Positions 1-8,827 are shown, numbered from the stretch's first letter. The stretch is 64,000 nucleotides of DNA from Streptomyces sp. HNM0574 (GCF_012726235.1 NZ_JAASAH010000007.1:62001-126000); one strand, 5' to 3'. Numbers and translations are program-made. The notes: generated by a model not told the origin, from the letters alone.

Positions 1-2
1 CG

Positions 3-509
3 GCGGCCGCCGTACTGCGCTGGGCCCTGGACGGCCAGGTGCCCGACCTGCGCCCGCGCAACGTCCTCGTCCGTCCCTCGGGCCACGGCATCGGCGGCGT
101 CCGGGTCCGCAGCCCGCGCCTGCTGGAGCCCGGGCTCGCCTCGCTCCACCGCTCCGTACTGGACGGCCACCTGCTGCCGCTCGCCGACGCGCTGCACACC
201 CGCACCCGCGCCGGGCTGCGGCAGCTGCGCGGCGGCGTGGCGCACGGCTGCGCGACGGCGCTGTGCGCCGCCTCGGCGCCGGCGGAGGAAATGGCCGCCC
301 GCTGGGCCGAGTTCGTGGCCCGGGCACCCGGCGGCCTCTCCCGGCTGGGCGAGGTCGAACGGGTCGTCCGCGCCGACGGGACCGCCCGCGCGGTCTACCT
401 CCGGCGCACCTGCTGCCTCTTCCACACCAGCGCCGAGTCCGTCCGCTGCGCCAGCTGCTGCCTCACCCCGCGTACCGAACGGCTGCGCGCGTACGCACGG
501 CGGACCTGA
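3..509 (+). CDS. C-terminal part of FhuF-like (2Fe-2S)-binding protein, 5' end outside window
   Basis: The reading frame is already open at the left edge, so this is only the last 168 codons. The C-terminus has the pattern Cys-Cys, ten residues, Cys, two residues, Cys-Cys (RRTCCLF...VRCASCCL), the signature of the FhuF ferric-siderophore reductase family, where four of these cysteines bind a [2Fe-2S] cluster. The family acts in the cytosol, reducing iron released from siderophores. The remainder is Ala/Arg/Leu-rich and not diagnostic. The substrate cannot be inferred because upstream genes are missing. The family assignment rests on the cysteine motif only. Confidence 0.72.
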   Translation, partial: AAAVLRWALDGQVPDLRPRNVLVRPSGHGIGGVRVRSPRLLEPGLASLHRSVLDGHLLPLADALHTRTRAGLRQLRGGVAHGCATALCAASAPAEEMAARWAEFVARAPGGLSRLGEVERVVRADGTARAVYLRRTCCLFHTSAESVRCASCCLTPRTERLRAYARRT

Positions 510-557
510 GCGCGTGCACGGGCAGGCCTCCGGATGGCGTAGAGTGAGGTTCACCGA

Positions 558-631
558 CGCGGGGTGGAGCAGCTCGGTAGCTCGCTGGGCTCATAACCCA
601 GAGGTCGCAGGTTCAAATCCTGTCCCCGCTA
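558..631 (+). tRNA. tRNA-fMet (CAT)
   Basis: A cloverleaf of 74 nt with anticodon loop CTCATAA gives anticodon CAT. The acceptor stem pairs GCGGGG with CCCCGC, but the first base is C opposite T, a 1:72 mismatch typical of bacterial initiator tRNA. Three G-C pairs close the anticodon stem (CTGGG/CCCAG), another initiator hallmark. The 3' CCA is not encoded. A TAGAGT sequence about 15 bp upstream could be the -10 element. Confidence 0.95.
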
Positions 632-635
632 CTCA

Positions 636-675
636 CGAAAGAAGCCCCCGGCCATCCGGCCGGGGGCTTCTTTCG
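636..675 (+). terminator. Rho-independent terminator after tRNA-fMet
   Basis: A near-perfect hairpin begins five bases after the tRNA: an arm CGAAAGAAGCCCCCGGCC, a short ATCC loop and the exact complementary arm. The AAAGAAG/CTTCTTT ends give the T-rich 3' side. It lies well upstream of the next coding start. Confidence 0.85.
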
Positions 676-869
676 TGTTCCCTGCGCGCGGCCGCCGTCG
701 GCCTTCGCCGTCCTCGGGCCCGCGGTGAACCGCCGCGCTGACGCCGGTCCCGGCGCCCCTTGCGTTAGCCCGCGTGTGCAAGTATTGTCGATGCATGTAA
801 AGGGCGTGCGCATCTACCGCCGGTGCCGCGCCGCCGGACCCCGGCCCCCACCCCGTACAGAGGACCCCC

Positions 870-1880
870 ATGTCACTCAAGGAAATCCTCCCCGGCCGAC
901 TCGGCTTCGGCACGGCGCCGCTGGGCAACATGTTCCGCGCGATCCCGGACGAGGACGCCGCCGCCACCGTCGAGGCCGCCTGGGACCAGGGCATCCGCTT
1001 CTACGACACCGCCCCCTTCTACGGCGCCGGCCTCGCCGAGGAGCGCCTGGGCAAGGTGCTCGCGGACAAGCCCCGCGACTCCTACGTGCTCTCGTCCAAG
1101 GTCGGCCGCGTCATCCTCGACGAGCACGAGACCGAGCTCCCCGACTTCGGCGAGAAGGGCGGCCTGTTCGAGCACGGCAACCCGAACAAGGTCCTCCACG
1201 AGTGGACGGCCGAGGCCACCGAGCGCTCCATCGAGGGCAGCCTCAAGCGCCTGGGCACCGACCGGCTCGACATCGTCTGGGTGCACGACATCGCGCAGGA
1301 CTTCCACGGCGACGCCTGGCTGGGCACGTTCGAGGAGGCCCGCACCGGCGCCTTCCGCGTCCTCTCCCGGCTGCGTGAGGAGGGCGTCATCGGCGCCTGG
1401 GGCCTCGGCGTCAACAAGACCGAGCCGATCGAGCTGACCCTCGCCCTGGACGAGCCGCAGCCCGACGGCTTCCTCCTCGCCGGCCGCTACACCCTCCTCG
1501 ACCACGACCACGCCCTCCAGCGCCTGCTGCCCATGGCACAGGAGCAGAACGTCGAGATGGTCGTCGGCGGCCCCTACAGCTCCGGCATCCTCGCGGGCGG
1601 CACCCACTTCGAGTACCAGGAGGCCCCGCCGGAGATCATCGAGCGGGTGAAGCGCCTCAGGGCCCTCACGGACGAGCACGGCATCAGCATCAAGTCCGCC
1701 GCCCTCCAGTTCTCCCTCACCCACCCGGCCTCGGCCGCGGTCATCCCCGGCGCCACCCGGCCCAGCCGCATCGCCGAGGACACCGCCGCCCTCGACGAGA
1801 CCATCCCGGCCGCCTTCTGGACCGAGCTGCGCGCGGCCGGCCTGGTCAGCCCGGCCGCCCCGCTGCCGCACGGCGCCTGA
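870..1880 (+). CDS. Aldo/keto reductase
   Basis: A 336-residue NADPH-dependent oxidoreductase of the aldo/keto reductase superfamily. The catalytic tetrad can be placed as Asp46 and Tyr51 (FYDTAPFYGAG), Lys77 (LSSKVGR) and His139 (VWVHD). The YGAG..EERLGKVL stretch and the spacing resemble the L-fucose/D-threo-aldose 1-dehydrogenase and pyridoxal 4-dehydrogenase branch, but substrate specificity is not readable from sequence. The ATG is preceded by GAGG. It stands alone between tRNA-fMet and a gene-poor gap, with no obvious operon partner. Confidence 0.9.
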   Translation: MSLKEILPGRLGFGTAPLGNMFRAIPDEDAAATVEAAWDQGIRFYDTAPFYGAGLAEERLGKVLADKPRDSYVLSSKVGRVILDEHETELPDFGEKGGLFEHGNPNKVLHEWTAEATERSIEGSLKRLGTDRLDIVWVHDIAQDFHGDAWLGTFEEARTGAFRVLSRLREEGVIGAWGLGVNKTEPIELTLALDEPQPDGFLLAGRYTLLDHDHALQRLLPMAQEQNVEMVVGGPYSSGILAGGTHFEYQEAPPEIIERVKRLRALTDEHGISIKSAALQFSLTHPASAAVIPGATRPSRIAEDTAALDETIPAAFWTELRAAGLVSPAAPLPHGA

Positions 1881-2468
1881 ACCCGTACTCCGCAGGAGAA
1901 AGACCAGGGCCTCGACTTCCGTCAGCCGCGTCGCCGCCGCACACCCCGGACTCCCGCCACCCGCCCCTTCCTGACGCCCCGTCCACCCAAGCCGCCGGAA
2001 ACGACGCAGCGCCCGGGCCCACTTCGGTGGGGTTCGGGTGCTGCGCCGACGTATAACCCCGTGCCCCCTTGGCGCCTGGCCGTCTACGCGGTTGCGGCAC
2101 GCCACCAGGGGCGGCCGGTCAGAGCGGGCAGGACGGCGCCGATGGCGGTCACGAGCACCGCCAGGCGCTGGGCTTCGACCCTGGCCGAGGGGTGCCGAAA
2201 AACCCCCGGCAACGACCACCACGGGCTCCCCGAGTCAGCACTCCGCTGCATCCTCGAACTCCTCACTGTGCAGCGCTGCTTCAGCACATGTGGCGCGAAC
2301 GGGGCCGCCCCCGGCGAGTGCTGGCGAGGTTCCGCGGCACCGCGGGTCAACTCGGCCGAGAAACCCGGGCAGGTCTCGGCCGGCACGGCCGTCGAGGAGC
2401 CCGTGCCCGCAGATGGGCCCGCATGAGGGTGCGAAGGTCGTCCCGTTCCCCGGCCCGAGCCACCGGGG
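1881..2468. other. Gap of about 590 bases without a supported gene
   Basis: No open frame here has a convincing start, ribosome site and codon bias together. Several frames are open by chance because of G+C content. A minus-strand frame ending near 2084 finishes in a hydrophobic stretch (RLAVLVTAIGAVLPALTG) that might be a decayed membrane protein, but its upstream part looks random. Confidence 0.5.
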
Positions 2469-2507
2469 CAAAGAAAAAGACCAGGTCAGCGATGTGCTGA
2501 CCCGGTC
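2469..2507 (-). terminator. Terminator after tRNA-Lys
   Basis: On the minus strand the sequence GACCGGGTCAGC, a five-base loop and GCTGACCTGGTC form a strong hairpin followed directly by TTTTTCTTT. It starts nine bases after the tRNA-Lys 3' end. Confidence 0.85.
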
Positions 2508-2515
2508 TCAGTCTG

Positions 2516-2588
2516 TAGGCCGTGTGGGACTCGAACCCACAACCAATGGATTAAAAGTCCACTGCTCTGCCAATTGAGCTAACGGCCC
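2516..2588 (-). tRNA. tRNA-Lys (TTT)
   Basis: A 73-nt cloverleaf on the minus strand. The anticodon loop ACTTTTAAT gives anticodon TTT. Acceptor GGGCCGT pairs with ACGGCCT with one G-T pair, and the T arm is GTGGGTTCGAGTCCCAC. No CCA is encoded. Confidence 0.95.
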
Positions 2589-2650
2589 GCCCCCGCAGCA
2601 TAGCCCGCGCACCTGTCGCGCTACGAAGGCATTCCCTCTTTCAGGAGGGG

Positions 2651-4612
2651 TCAGCCGTTGCGCTTCCAGCGGGGCTTGTCGTTGCGGCGCTCGAAGGAGC
2701 GGCCGCCGCCGCGGTGGTCACTGCCACGGTGCTCGCCGCCGCGGTGGTCGTCCCGACGGCCGTAGGGGCGACGGTCGTTCGGGCGGCTGTCGCGGCTGTC
2801 ACGGTTGTGCGGACGGCGGTCGTCCCGACGGTCGTCACGGCGGAAGCCGCCACGGTCGTCCCGGCGCTCGCCGCGCTCGCGGTCGTCACGGCGGAACCCG
2901 CCGCGGTCACCGCCACGGTCGCCACCGCGGTCGTCGCGACGGTCGTCACGGCGGAAGCCGCCGCGGTCGTCACGGCGCGGGCCCCGGTCGTTGTCCCGGC
3001 GCTCGCCGCGGTCACGGTCGCCGCGGTGCTGCGGACGGCCGCCCCGGTCGTCCCGGCGGTCGTCACGGCGGAAGCCGCCACGGTCGCCGCCGCGGTCACC
3101 ACGGTCCCGCTCCTCGCGCTTGGCCGCGTCGCGGCGCTCGCGCTCCTGGCGACGCTGCTCGCGCCGCTCCTCCTCGATCGCCTCGGCCTCCATCTCGGCC
3201 TTCAGCGCGGCCGCGGCCTCGGCGACGGCCTCGTCCGGGTCCTCGCCGCGCTCGCGCGCCGCGCGGGCCGTCAGCTTCTCCGACTCCTCGCGGAGCTCGG
3301 CGGCGCGGCGCTGCGCGCGCTCCAGCTGGCGGGCCAGCTGCATGGCCTCGCGCTCGGCCTGCTTGGCGGTGTTGGCGGTGGACTCGGCCTGGACCTCGGT
3401 CAGCGAGCGGGCGCCGGTGATGCGGGCGACGTCCTCGTCGAAGACGTCACCGCGGCCGATGATGTGGCGCGAGGCGTCGACGCCCGCGTCCTCCATCAGC
3501 CGGAAGATCTGGCGGCGCTGGTGCGGCAGGGCCAGCGAGACGACGGTGCCGGACTGGCCCGCGCGGGCCGTACGGCCGGAGCGGTGCAGGTAGTCCTTGT
3601 GGTCACCGGCGGGGTCGACGTTGAGGACGAGGTCGATGCCGTCGACGTGGATGCCGCGCGCGGCGACGTCGGTGGCGACGAGCACGTTGACCTTGCCGTC
3701 CTTGAAGTCGGCGAGGGTGCGCGTCCGGGCGCCCTGGGTCATGCCGCCGTGCAGCGCGTCGGCGCGGACGCCGGTCTCGCAGAGCTGCTCGGCGACCCGG
3801 TCGGCGCCGAGCTGGGTGCGGACGAAGATGATCGTGCGGCCCTTGCGCGCGGCGATCGCCGAGGTCACGGGGGCCTTGTCGCGGGGCTTCACGATGAGGA
3901 CGTGGTGCGTCATCGTCGTGACCGCGCCCTGGGCCGCGTCCACCTCGTGCGAGACGGGGTCGACGAGGTACCGGCGGACGAGACCGTCGATCTCCTTCTC
4001 CATCGTCGCGGAGAAGAGCATCCGCTGGCCGCCCTCGGGGACGAGGTCGAGCAGCTCGGTGACCTCGGGCAGGAAGCCCAGGTCGGCCATCTGGTCGGCC
4101 TCGTCGAGGATCGCGACCTCGACGTCGTCCAGGGAGCAGGAGCCGCGGTTGATCAGGTCGCGGAGGCGGCCGGGGGTGGCGACGAGGATGTCGACGCCGC
4201 GCTCCAGGGCGGAGATCTGGTTGCCCATGGAGGTGCCGCCGCAGACGACCTTGAAACGGAGGTTGAGCACGTCACCGTACGGCTGGAGCGCGTCGGAGAC
4301 CTGCATCGCGAGCTCACGGGTCGGGGTGAGGATCACGCCGCGGGGGCGCTTGCGCTCGGTGCGGCCGTCGACGAGGCGGGCCAGCAGCGGCAGACCGAAG
4401 GAGAGGGTCTTGCCGGAGCCGGTGCGGCCGCGGCCGAGGATGTCCTTGCCGCCGAGGGCGTCCGGGATGGTGGCGGCCTGGATCGGGAACGGGGTGGTCA
4501 CACCGTTCTGCGCCAGCTTGCGGACGACCGGCTCGGGGAGACCGAGATCGGCGAACGTGACGGTGGGCTCGTCCTCGGGCAGGACGGCGGTGTCAGGCGT
4601 GGTGATGGACAT
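2651..4612 (-). CDS. DEAD/DEAH box RNA helicase with Arg/Asp/Gly-rich C-terminal tail
   Basis: A 653-residue superfamily 2 RNA helicase. Motif I is GRGRTGSGKT (about 60-69); DEAD lies in ILDEADQMADLGF; motif III is SAT; motif VI is HRSGRTARAG. After the helicase core, from about residue 500, a low-complexity tail alternates RDDRGG, GGFRRDD and RRDDR units, a basic and acidic RGG-like region that commonly binds RNA. The start was placed at MSITTPDT because a GGAAGG site lies upstream and homologous cores begin nearby; an upstream in-frame ATG at 4639 is possible. The likely role is RNA remodelling or ribosome assembly, perhaps cold-adaptive, which is inference from the family. Confidence 0.93.
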   Translation of the reverse strand: MSITTPDTAVLPEDEPTVTFADLGLPEPVVRKLAQNGVTTPFPIQAATIPDALGGKDILGRGRTGSGKTLSFGLPLLARLVDGRTERKRPRGVILTPTRELAMQVSDALQPYGDVLNLRFKVVCGGTSMGNQISALERGVDILVATPGRLRDLINRGSCSLDDVEVAILDEADQMADLGFLPEVTELLDLVPEGGQRMLFSATMEKEIDGLVRRYLVDPVSHEVDAAQGAVTTMTHHVLIVKPRDKAPVTSAIAARKGRTIIFVRTQLGADRVAEQLCETGVRADALHGGMTQGARTRTLADFKDGKVNVLVATDVAARGIHVDGIDLVLNVDPAGDHKDYLHRSGRTARAGQSGTVVSLALPHQRRQIFRLMEDAGVDASRHIIGRGDVFDEDVARITGARSLTEVQAESTANTAKQAEREAMQLARQLERAQRRAAELREESEKLTARAARERGEDPDEAVAEAAAALKAEMEAEAIEEERREQRRQERERRDAAKREERDRGDRGGDRGGFRRDDRRDDRGGRPQHRGDRDRGERRDNDRGPRRDDRGGFRRDDRRDDRGGDRGGDRGGFRRDDRERGERRDDRGGFRRDDRRDDRRPHNRDSRDSRPNDRRPYGRRDDHRGGEHRGSDHRGGGRSFERRNDKPRWKRNG

Positions 4613-4930
4613 GCGAAATGCGAAACCTTCCGGAGTCATTCGGCACGCGCCCAGAACTCCGTGAAGTCGCAAAAAACCGCCTCAATGCGGTCAACCACGG
4701 TCGGCAGGAACGCGCCACGCGGCGCGCTCTGAGATGGCGCCGGGCAAATGGGATCAAACGATCTACCAGCATACGCACCCAGCGACGCACGGCGCAAATG
4801 GGCGACCTCCCCCGCACCGCGCCCCCGTGACCCCGGTCACCCGAGTTCCCGCGCGCCGGAACCCTGCCGTCTCAACTCCCGCCCGGCATACGGCAGTTGC
4901 TCCGTACCGGACGAGCGTCCGAGGCGTACC
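4613..4930. other. Leader/promoter region of the helicase and downstream spacer
   Basis: About 320 bases with no supported gene. It must carry the promoter and probably a 5' leader for the minus-strand helicase. It is less G+C-rich than its surroundings near 4740-4800 and includes short A/T runs. I see no named regulatory motif. Confidence 0.4.
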
Positions 4931-5536
4931 TCACTCGCCGCCCGAGGGGGAGCCGCCCGACGACGGCGACTCCTGGGACGGCGACGGCTCCGGCTCGCTC
5001 TCCGACGGCTCGGGGACCGGCGACGACGGGTCCGGGCTCGGCGGCGTGGAACTCGGCCGGGGCGAGGGCGAGTTGGACGGCTCGTCCGGCGACGGCGGCC
5101 GCGTGCTCCCGTCCCCCGGGGAGGGCCGGGGCTCACCGCCCGTCCCCGCCTGCACACCGTCCGCACCGCCCCCGGAACCGGCCACCGGCGCGTCCGGCAC
5201 CGCCGGACCCCCGCCCGTCCCGTCCACCGACCCGGCGGAACCCGGCACCCCGGCCGCCCCGCCCACCGAGGCACCGCCGGACACCTCCCGCCCGCTGTCG
5301 GCCGACGGCCCACCACCGCCGGAGGGCCGGTCCGCCCCGGCACCGGCCTCGTGCCCGGCCGGGACGGTGGCCTCGCGCGGCCCGTCCTCGCCGGAGACGG
5401 TCATGCACCCGCTGACGGTCACCAGCAGCAACGCGCTCGCGGCCGTACGGACGGCGACCCGGCCCGCGGGGGACGGGCCCGCAGAAGAGCGGCGGGCGGC
5501 AGCGGGGCTGGCGGTACGGCTGGGGAACGGGCGCAC
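4931..5536 (-). CDS. Putative lipoprotein with Pro/Ser/Gly-rich acidic tail
   Basis: A 201-residue protein beginning with an Arg-rich N-region, a hydrophobic segment and the lipobox LLLVTVSGC, which predicts lipidation and export to the outer face of the membrane. Everything after the cysteine is low-complexity, rich in Gly, Ser, Pro and acidic residues, ending in SPSP and SGGSPSGGE repeats. No enzymatic domain is visible. The true start may be a GTG closer to the signal peptide (VRTAASALL). It sits downstream of the crcB operon on the same strand. Function unknown. Confidence 0.65.
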   Translation of the reverse strand: MRPFPSRTASPAAARRSSAGPSPAGRVAVRTAASALLLVTVSGCMTVSGEDGPREATVPAGHEAGAGADRPSGGGGPSADSGREVSGGASVGGAAGVPGSAGSVDGTGGGPAVPDAPVAGSGGGADGVQAGTGGEPRPSPGDGSTRPPSPDEPSNSPSPRPSSTPPSPDPSSPVPEPSESEPEPSPSQESPSSGGSPSGGE

Positions 5537-5622
5537 ACGGCACCTCCGGCGAGGGGGCGGGCGGCCCGGCGGGGCTCAGCGGCGGCCCGGCGGGCCCGGG
5601 GGGCGCAGTGCCCAACTCCCGC

Positions 5623-5997
5623 TCACCCCAACAGGTCACGCGTCAGCGTCAGCCCCAGGAACACCGCGCCGAGACCGACGAGCAGCGAGGCCACGACGTT
5701 CGCCAGCGCGAGGAACCGCCGGCCCCGCTCGGCCAGCCGCAGCGTCTCGTAGCTGAACGTCGAGTACGTGGTCAGCGCCCCGCACAGGCCCGTGCCCAGC
5801 AGCGCGAACAGCACCGAACCCGTCCCGGCCGCCGCGCTCGCCCCCGTCAGCACGCCCAGCGCGAAGCTGCCGACGGCGTTCACCACGAAGGTGCCCCACG
5901 GGAACACCGAGTCGTGCCTGGCCTGCACCGCCCGGTCGGCCAGGTACCGCAACGGCGCCCCGACGGCCCCGCCGAGCATCACGTACAGCCACGTCAC
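5623..5997 (-). CDS. crcB: Fluoride efflux channel CrcB/Fluc, second subunit
   Basis: A 124-residue, four-helix membrane protein of the CrcB/Fluc family, which exports fluoride passively as a dual-topology dimer. It contains PWGTFVVN, the conserved first-half Asn motif, and GALTTYSTFSYE, the conserved Thr/Ser/Phe motif of the pore. The GTG start overlaps the stop of the upstream crcB by four bases (GTGA), indicating translational coupling. Actinobacteria often encode two adjacent CrcB proteins that form heterodimers. Confidence 0.93.
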   Translation of the reverse strand: MTWLYVMLGGAVGAPLRYLADRAVQARHDSVFPWGTFVVNAVGSFALGVLTGASAAAGTGSVLFALLGTGLCGALTTYSTFSYETLRLAERGRRFLALANVVASLLVGLGAVFLGLTLTRDLLG

Positions 5998-6506
5998 GGC
6001 GCACCGCCGCGGGCCAGGACGGCGCGGGTCGCGGCCGCCGCGGCCCACACCGCGGCGAGCGCCCCGACCGGCGTCGCGAGGAGGTACGCCAGCGCGGCGC
6101 CAGCCGCGGCGGGGCCGCGCTCCAGCAGCAGGGCCACGTCGACCGCGTACGTCGAGAACGTCGTGAAGCCGCCCAGCACACCCACCCCGAGGAACGGGCG
6201 CACCAGCGGGTGCGCGCGCCCCGCCCGGCCGCCCTCGCTGACCAGCACCATGAGCACACCGATCAGCGCACAGCCGAGCAGGTTCACCACGAACACGCCC
6301 CACGGGAAGCCGCTCGCGTCCGGCGGCAGCAGGCGGGTCAGCCCGAAGCGCGCCAGGGCGCCCAGCGCGCCGCCGGCCGCGACCGCCCCGAGCACGCCCC
6401 AGGCCCGGCGCCCCTCCGTCTCCGCGCGCTGCGCGGGAACGTGCAGGTCGACGTCCGGGTCGACGGCCTCGGGCGGGGGCGCCGCACCGGCGCCCGGCAC
6501 GCTCAC
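5994..6506 (-). CDS. crcB: Fluoride efflux channel CrcB/Fluc, first subunit
   Basis: A 170-residue CrcB protein with PWGVFVVN and GGFTTFSTYAVD, the two pore signatures of the family, and four predicted helices. The N-terminus carries about 35 extra hydrophilic residues before the first helix. Its GTG overlaps the stop of the upstream metallopeptidase gene by four bases and its own stop overlaps the next crcB, so the three genes form one coupled operon. Together the two CrcB chains probably assemble a heterodimeric fluoride channel. Confidence 0.92.
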   Translation of the reverse strand: MSVPGAGAAPPPEAVDPDVDLHVPAQRAETEGRRAWGVLGAVAAGGALGALARFGLTRLLPPDASGFPWGVFVVNLLGCALIGVLMVLVSEGGRAGRAHPLVRPFLGVGVLGGFTTFSTYAVDVALLLERGPAAAGAALAYLLATPVGALAAVWAAAAATRAVLARGGAP

Positions 6507-6883
6507 CCGTACCCCAGCGCGTGCAGCCGCTCGTCGTCGATGCCGAAGTGGTGCGCGATCTCGTGCACGACGGTCACCTCGACCTCCGCGACGACCAACT
6601 CCCGCTCGCCGCCCTCCGCTTCGACCATGCGCAGCGTCGGCCCGCGGTAGACGGTGATCCGGTCCGGCAGCACGCCCGCGTACCACTCGCCGCGCTCGGT
6701 CAGCGGGGTTCCCTCGTACAGCCCGAGCAGCTCGGGGTCCTCGGGCGGCGGCTCGTCCTCGACGAACACCGCGACGTTGTCCATGAGCCTGGTCAGCTCG
6801 GGCGGGATCCGGTCGAGCGCCTCGGCGACCAGTTCCTCGAAGTCCTCGCGCGTCATCTCCAGCACGCCGCCATTGTCGGCCAC
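6503..6883 (-). CDS. Zincin-like metallopeptidase family protein
   Basis: About 126 residues. The C-terminus contains HEIAHHFGIDD, an HExxH zinc-binding motif extended to HExxHxxGxxD, typical of the minimal zincin (DUF1025-type) family. The conserved preceding text (VYRGPTLR..., EVEVTVVHEIAHHFG) is well matched to that family from memory. A GTG at 6883 with GGGGGA upstream was chosen; an ATG at 6856 is the alternative and would remove nine residues. The gene is first in a coupled operon with two crcB genes. The substrate is unknown. Confidence 0.82.
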   Translation of the reverse strand: MADNGGVLEMTREDFEELVAEALDRIPPELTRLMDNVAVFVEDEPPPEDPELLGLYEGTPLTERGEWYAGVLPDRITVYRGPTLRMVEAEGGERELVVAEVEVTVVHEIAHHFGIDDERLHALGYG

Positions 6884-6956
6884 CCGGGTTCCCCCGCGCA
6901 GGGGCCCTCGCGCCCGGTCCGCATAGTCGCCCCGCCGGAGGGGCATACGGGGCCAC

Positions 6957-8714
6957 ATGGCCCGCGACGCCGGAAAGCCCCAGGAAACGGGAAGAGCTCA
7001 GAAGCGCGATAGACGCGACAGAGGGGACACCCCGCGCCGCCTCCCCGAGCCCCGCGCCGTGGCCGCCGCGCTCACCGCCCCCTTCGTCCGCCGCTACCGC
7101 GCGCTCACCCCCGCCCCGCGGCTCACCCTGGAACGCCCCGCCCACCCGTACTGGCGGGCGCTGCGCCTCGTCGCCGTCACCCTGCTGGGCGCTTGGCTGG
7201 GCCTGCTCGTCGCCGGAGCCGTCGCCACCCCCGTCGGGCCGGTGGACACGACGATGGCGCTGCGGCCCTCAGCGGACGGCGGCACCACCGTGAACGTCTC
7301 ACCGCTCGGCGCGCTCGAACTCGACAGCCACCGCGCCCCGCTCCGCCTCGACGTCGACCTCGACCAGATCGACCAGGAACGCGCCGCCGCCCTCGTCGAC
7401 CGCCCCGAACGGCTCCGCGGCCTGGAGGCGGAGATCACCACCGACGTCCGCTCCGGCACCGCCGACCTGGCCGTACGCGCCGCCGTCGCCGCCGTGCTCG
7501 GCGCCACGACGCTCGGCCTCCTCGTCCTCCGCCGACCCCGCCGGGCCCTCGCCGCCGGAGGGCTCGCGCTGGCCCTGATGGCGGCCTCGGGCGCGGCCGC
7601 CTGGGCGACCTGGAACCCGAAGTCGGTACTGGAGCCGCGCTTCTCCGGCCTGCTGGCCAGCGCCCCGTCCGTGGTCGGCGACGCGCGCAGCATCGTCAGC
7701 GACTTCGACGTCTACCAGCAGGAACTGGCCCGCCTGGTGACCAACGTCTCCAAGCTGTACGACACCGCCTCCACCCTCCCCGCCTACGAGCCCGGCACCG
7801 GCACCCGGCGCGTCCTGCACGTCTCGGACATCCACCTCAACCCGGCCGCCTGGCAGATCATCAAGTCGCTGGTGAAGCAGTACGACATCGACGTGATCAT
7901 CGACACCGGCGACACCATGGACCACGGCACCAGCGCCGAGAACGGCTTCCTCAGCGCCGTCACCGGCCTCGGCGCCCCCTACGTCTGGGTCCGCGGCAAC
8001 CACGACTCCGACGACACCCAGCGCGCCGTCGAGGAACTCGCGGCGAAGTCCGGGAAGGCAGCCAGAGCCGGCAAGGGCGACCGGGTCCACGTCCTGGACG
8101 ACGGCGTCCCCGTCGACGTCGCCGGACTCCGCCTCGCGGGCCGCGGCGACCCGCAGTTCACCCCCGACCGCTCCGTCGTCCCCGCGGGCGACCCGGCCGA
8201 GATCCGCTCGGGCCGCCAGTTGGCCACGGCGCTGCGCGCGCAGAAGGCCGCGGGCACCCCCGTCGACATCGCCGTCGGCCACAACCCCGTCCTGGCCCGG
8301 CAGGCCGACGGGCTGGTGCCGCTCGCGCTGGCCGGCCACACCCACCGCCGCGCCACCACCGTGCTCGACGGCGGCACCCGGCTGATGGTCCAGGGCACCA
8401 CCGGCGGCGGCGGGCTGCGGGCCGTCGAGGACGAGGAGCCGCAGAAGGTCGCCGCCTCCGTGCTCTACCTCGACCGGGAGACCAACCGGCTCCAGGCGTG
8501 GGACGAGATCACCCTCGGCGGCCTCGGCCTCAGCTCCGCCGAGGTCGCCCGCCACCTCCCGGACGACGCCGAGCCGGGCACCTCCCCGTCGCCGAGCCCC
8601 TCGGGCTCCCCGTCCACCGCGCCCACCGTCCGGCCCACGGGGGTGGACGCGGAATCCACCCCGGCCGGCCCGTCCCCCGGCCCCGTCACGAGCCCGCCGG
8701 GGAGCCCCGGCTGA
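6957..8714 (+). CDS. Membrane-anchored metallophosphoesterase
   Basis: A 585-residue protein. The N-terminal 200 residues hold two hydrophobic segments (LVAVTLLGAWLGLLVAG and a second near 180-200). The C-terminal half is a calcineurin-like phosphoesterase with DIHLN, GDTMDHG, GNHDSDD and GHTHR, the metal-binding blocks of the fold. The last 60 residues are Pro/Ser-rich. The catalytic domain is probably extracytoplasmic, which is inferred from topology. It is transcribed divergently from the zincin gene and has GGAGGGG upstream of the ATG. The substrate is not predictable. Confidence 0.88.
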   Translation: MARDAGKPQETGRAQKRDRRDRGDTPRRLPEPRAVAAALTAPFVRRYRALTPAPRLTLERPAHPYWRALRLVAVTLLGAWLGLLVAGAVATPVGPVDTTMALRPSADGGTTVNVSPLGALELDSHRAPLRLDVDLDQIDQERAAALVDRPERLRGLEAEITTDVRSGTADLAVRAAVAAVLGATTLGLLVLRRPRRALAAGGLALALMAASGAAAWATWNPKSVLEPRFSGLLASAPSVVGDARSIVSDFDVYQQELARLVTNVSKLYDTASTLPAYEPGTGTRRVLHVSDIHLNPAAWQIIKSLVKQYDIDVIIDTGDTMDHGTSAENGFLSAVTGLGAPYVWVRGNHDSDDTQRAVEELAAKSGKAARAGKGDRVHVLDDGVPVDVAGLRLAGRGDPQFTPDRSVVPAGDPAEIRSGRQLATALRAQKAAGTPVDIAVGHNPVLARQADGLVPLALAGHTHRRATTVLDGGTRLMVQGTTGGGGLRAVEDEEPQKVAASVLYLDRETNRLQAWDEITLGGLGLSSAEVARHLPDDAEPGTSPSPSPSGSPSTAPTVRPTGVDAESTPAGPSPGPVTSPPGSPG

Positions 8715-8744
8715 GGCCGCCGCCGGATGCGGACGGCAACCGTT

Positions 8745-8774
8745 TTGGCGAACGCTCCCGGTATCCCATATGCT
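8745..8774 (+). promoter_or_regulatory. Probable sigma-70-type promoter of the tRNA-Glu/Asp/Phe cluster
   Basis: TTGGCG and TATGCT are separated by 18 bases and end 53 bases before tRNA-Glu. The match to consensus is good for an actinomycete and the position suits a stable RNA operon. Confidence 0.55.
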
Positions 8775-8827
8775 TCACACGTCCCCGAGGCGCTACGGAG
8801 CAGGAACGGCGCCCAGGTGGGCCATCA

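Noticed and set aside
873..2222. Long minus-strand frame opposite the aldo/keto reductase
   Set aside because: It is a shadow of the reductase gene; the translation is Gly/Ala/Arg-rich without motifs and has no ribosome site.
2061..2426. 121-codon frame between the aldo/keto reductase and tRNA-Lys
   Set aside because: Codon bias is weak, there is no ribosome site and no recognisable domain; overlapping frames on both strands are equally open.
2714..4732. 672-codon plus-strand frame opposite the DEAD-box helicase
   Set aside because: The translation is Val/Ala/Leu low-complexity, produced by the repetitive helicase tail read backwards; the helicase frame has all family motifs.
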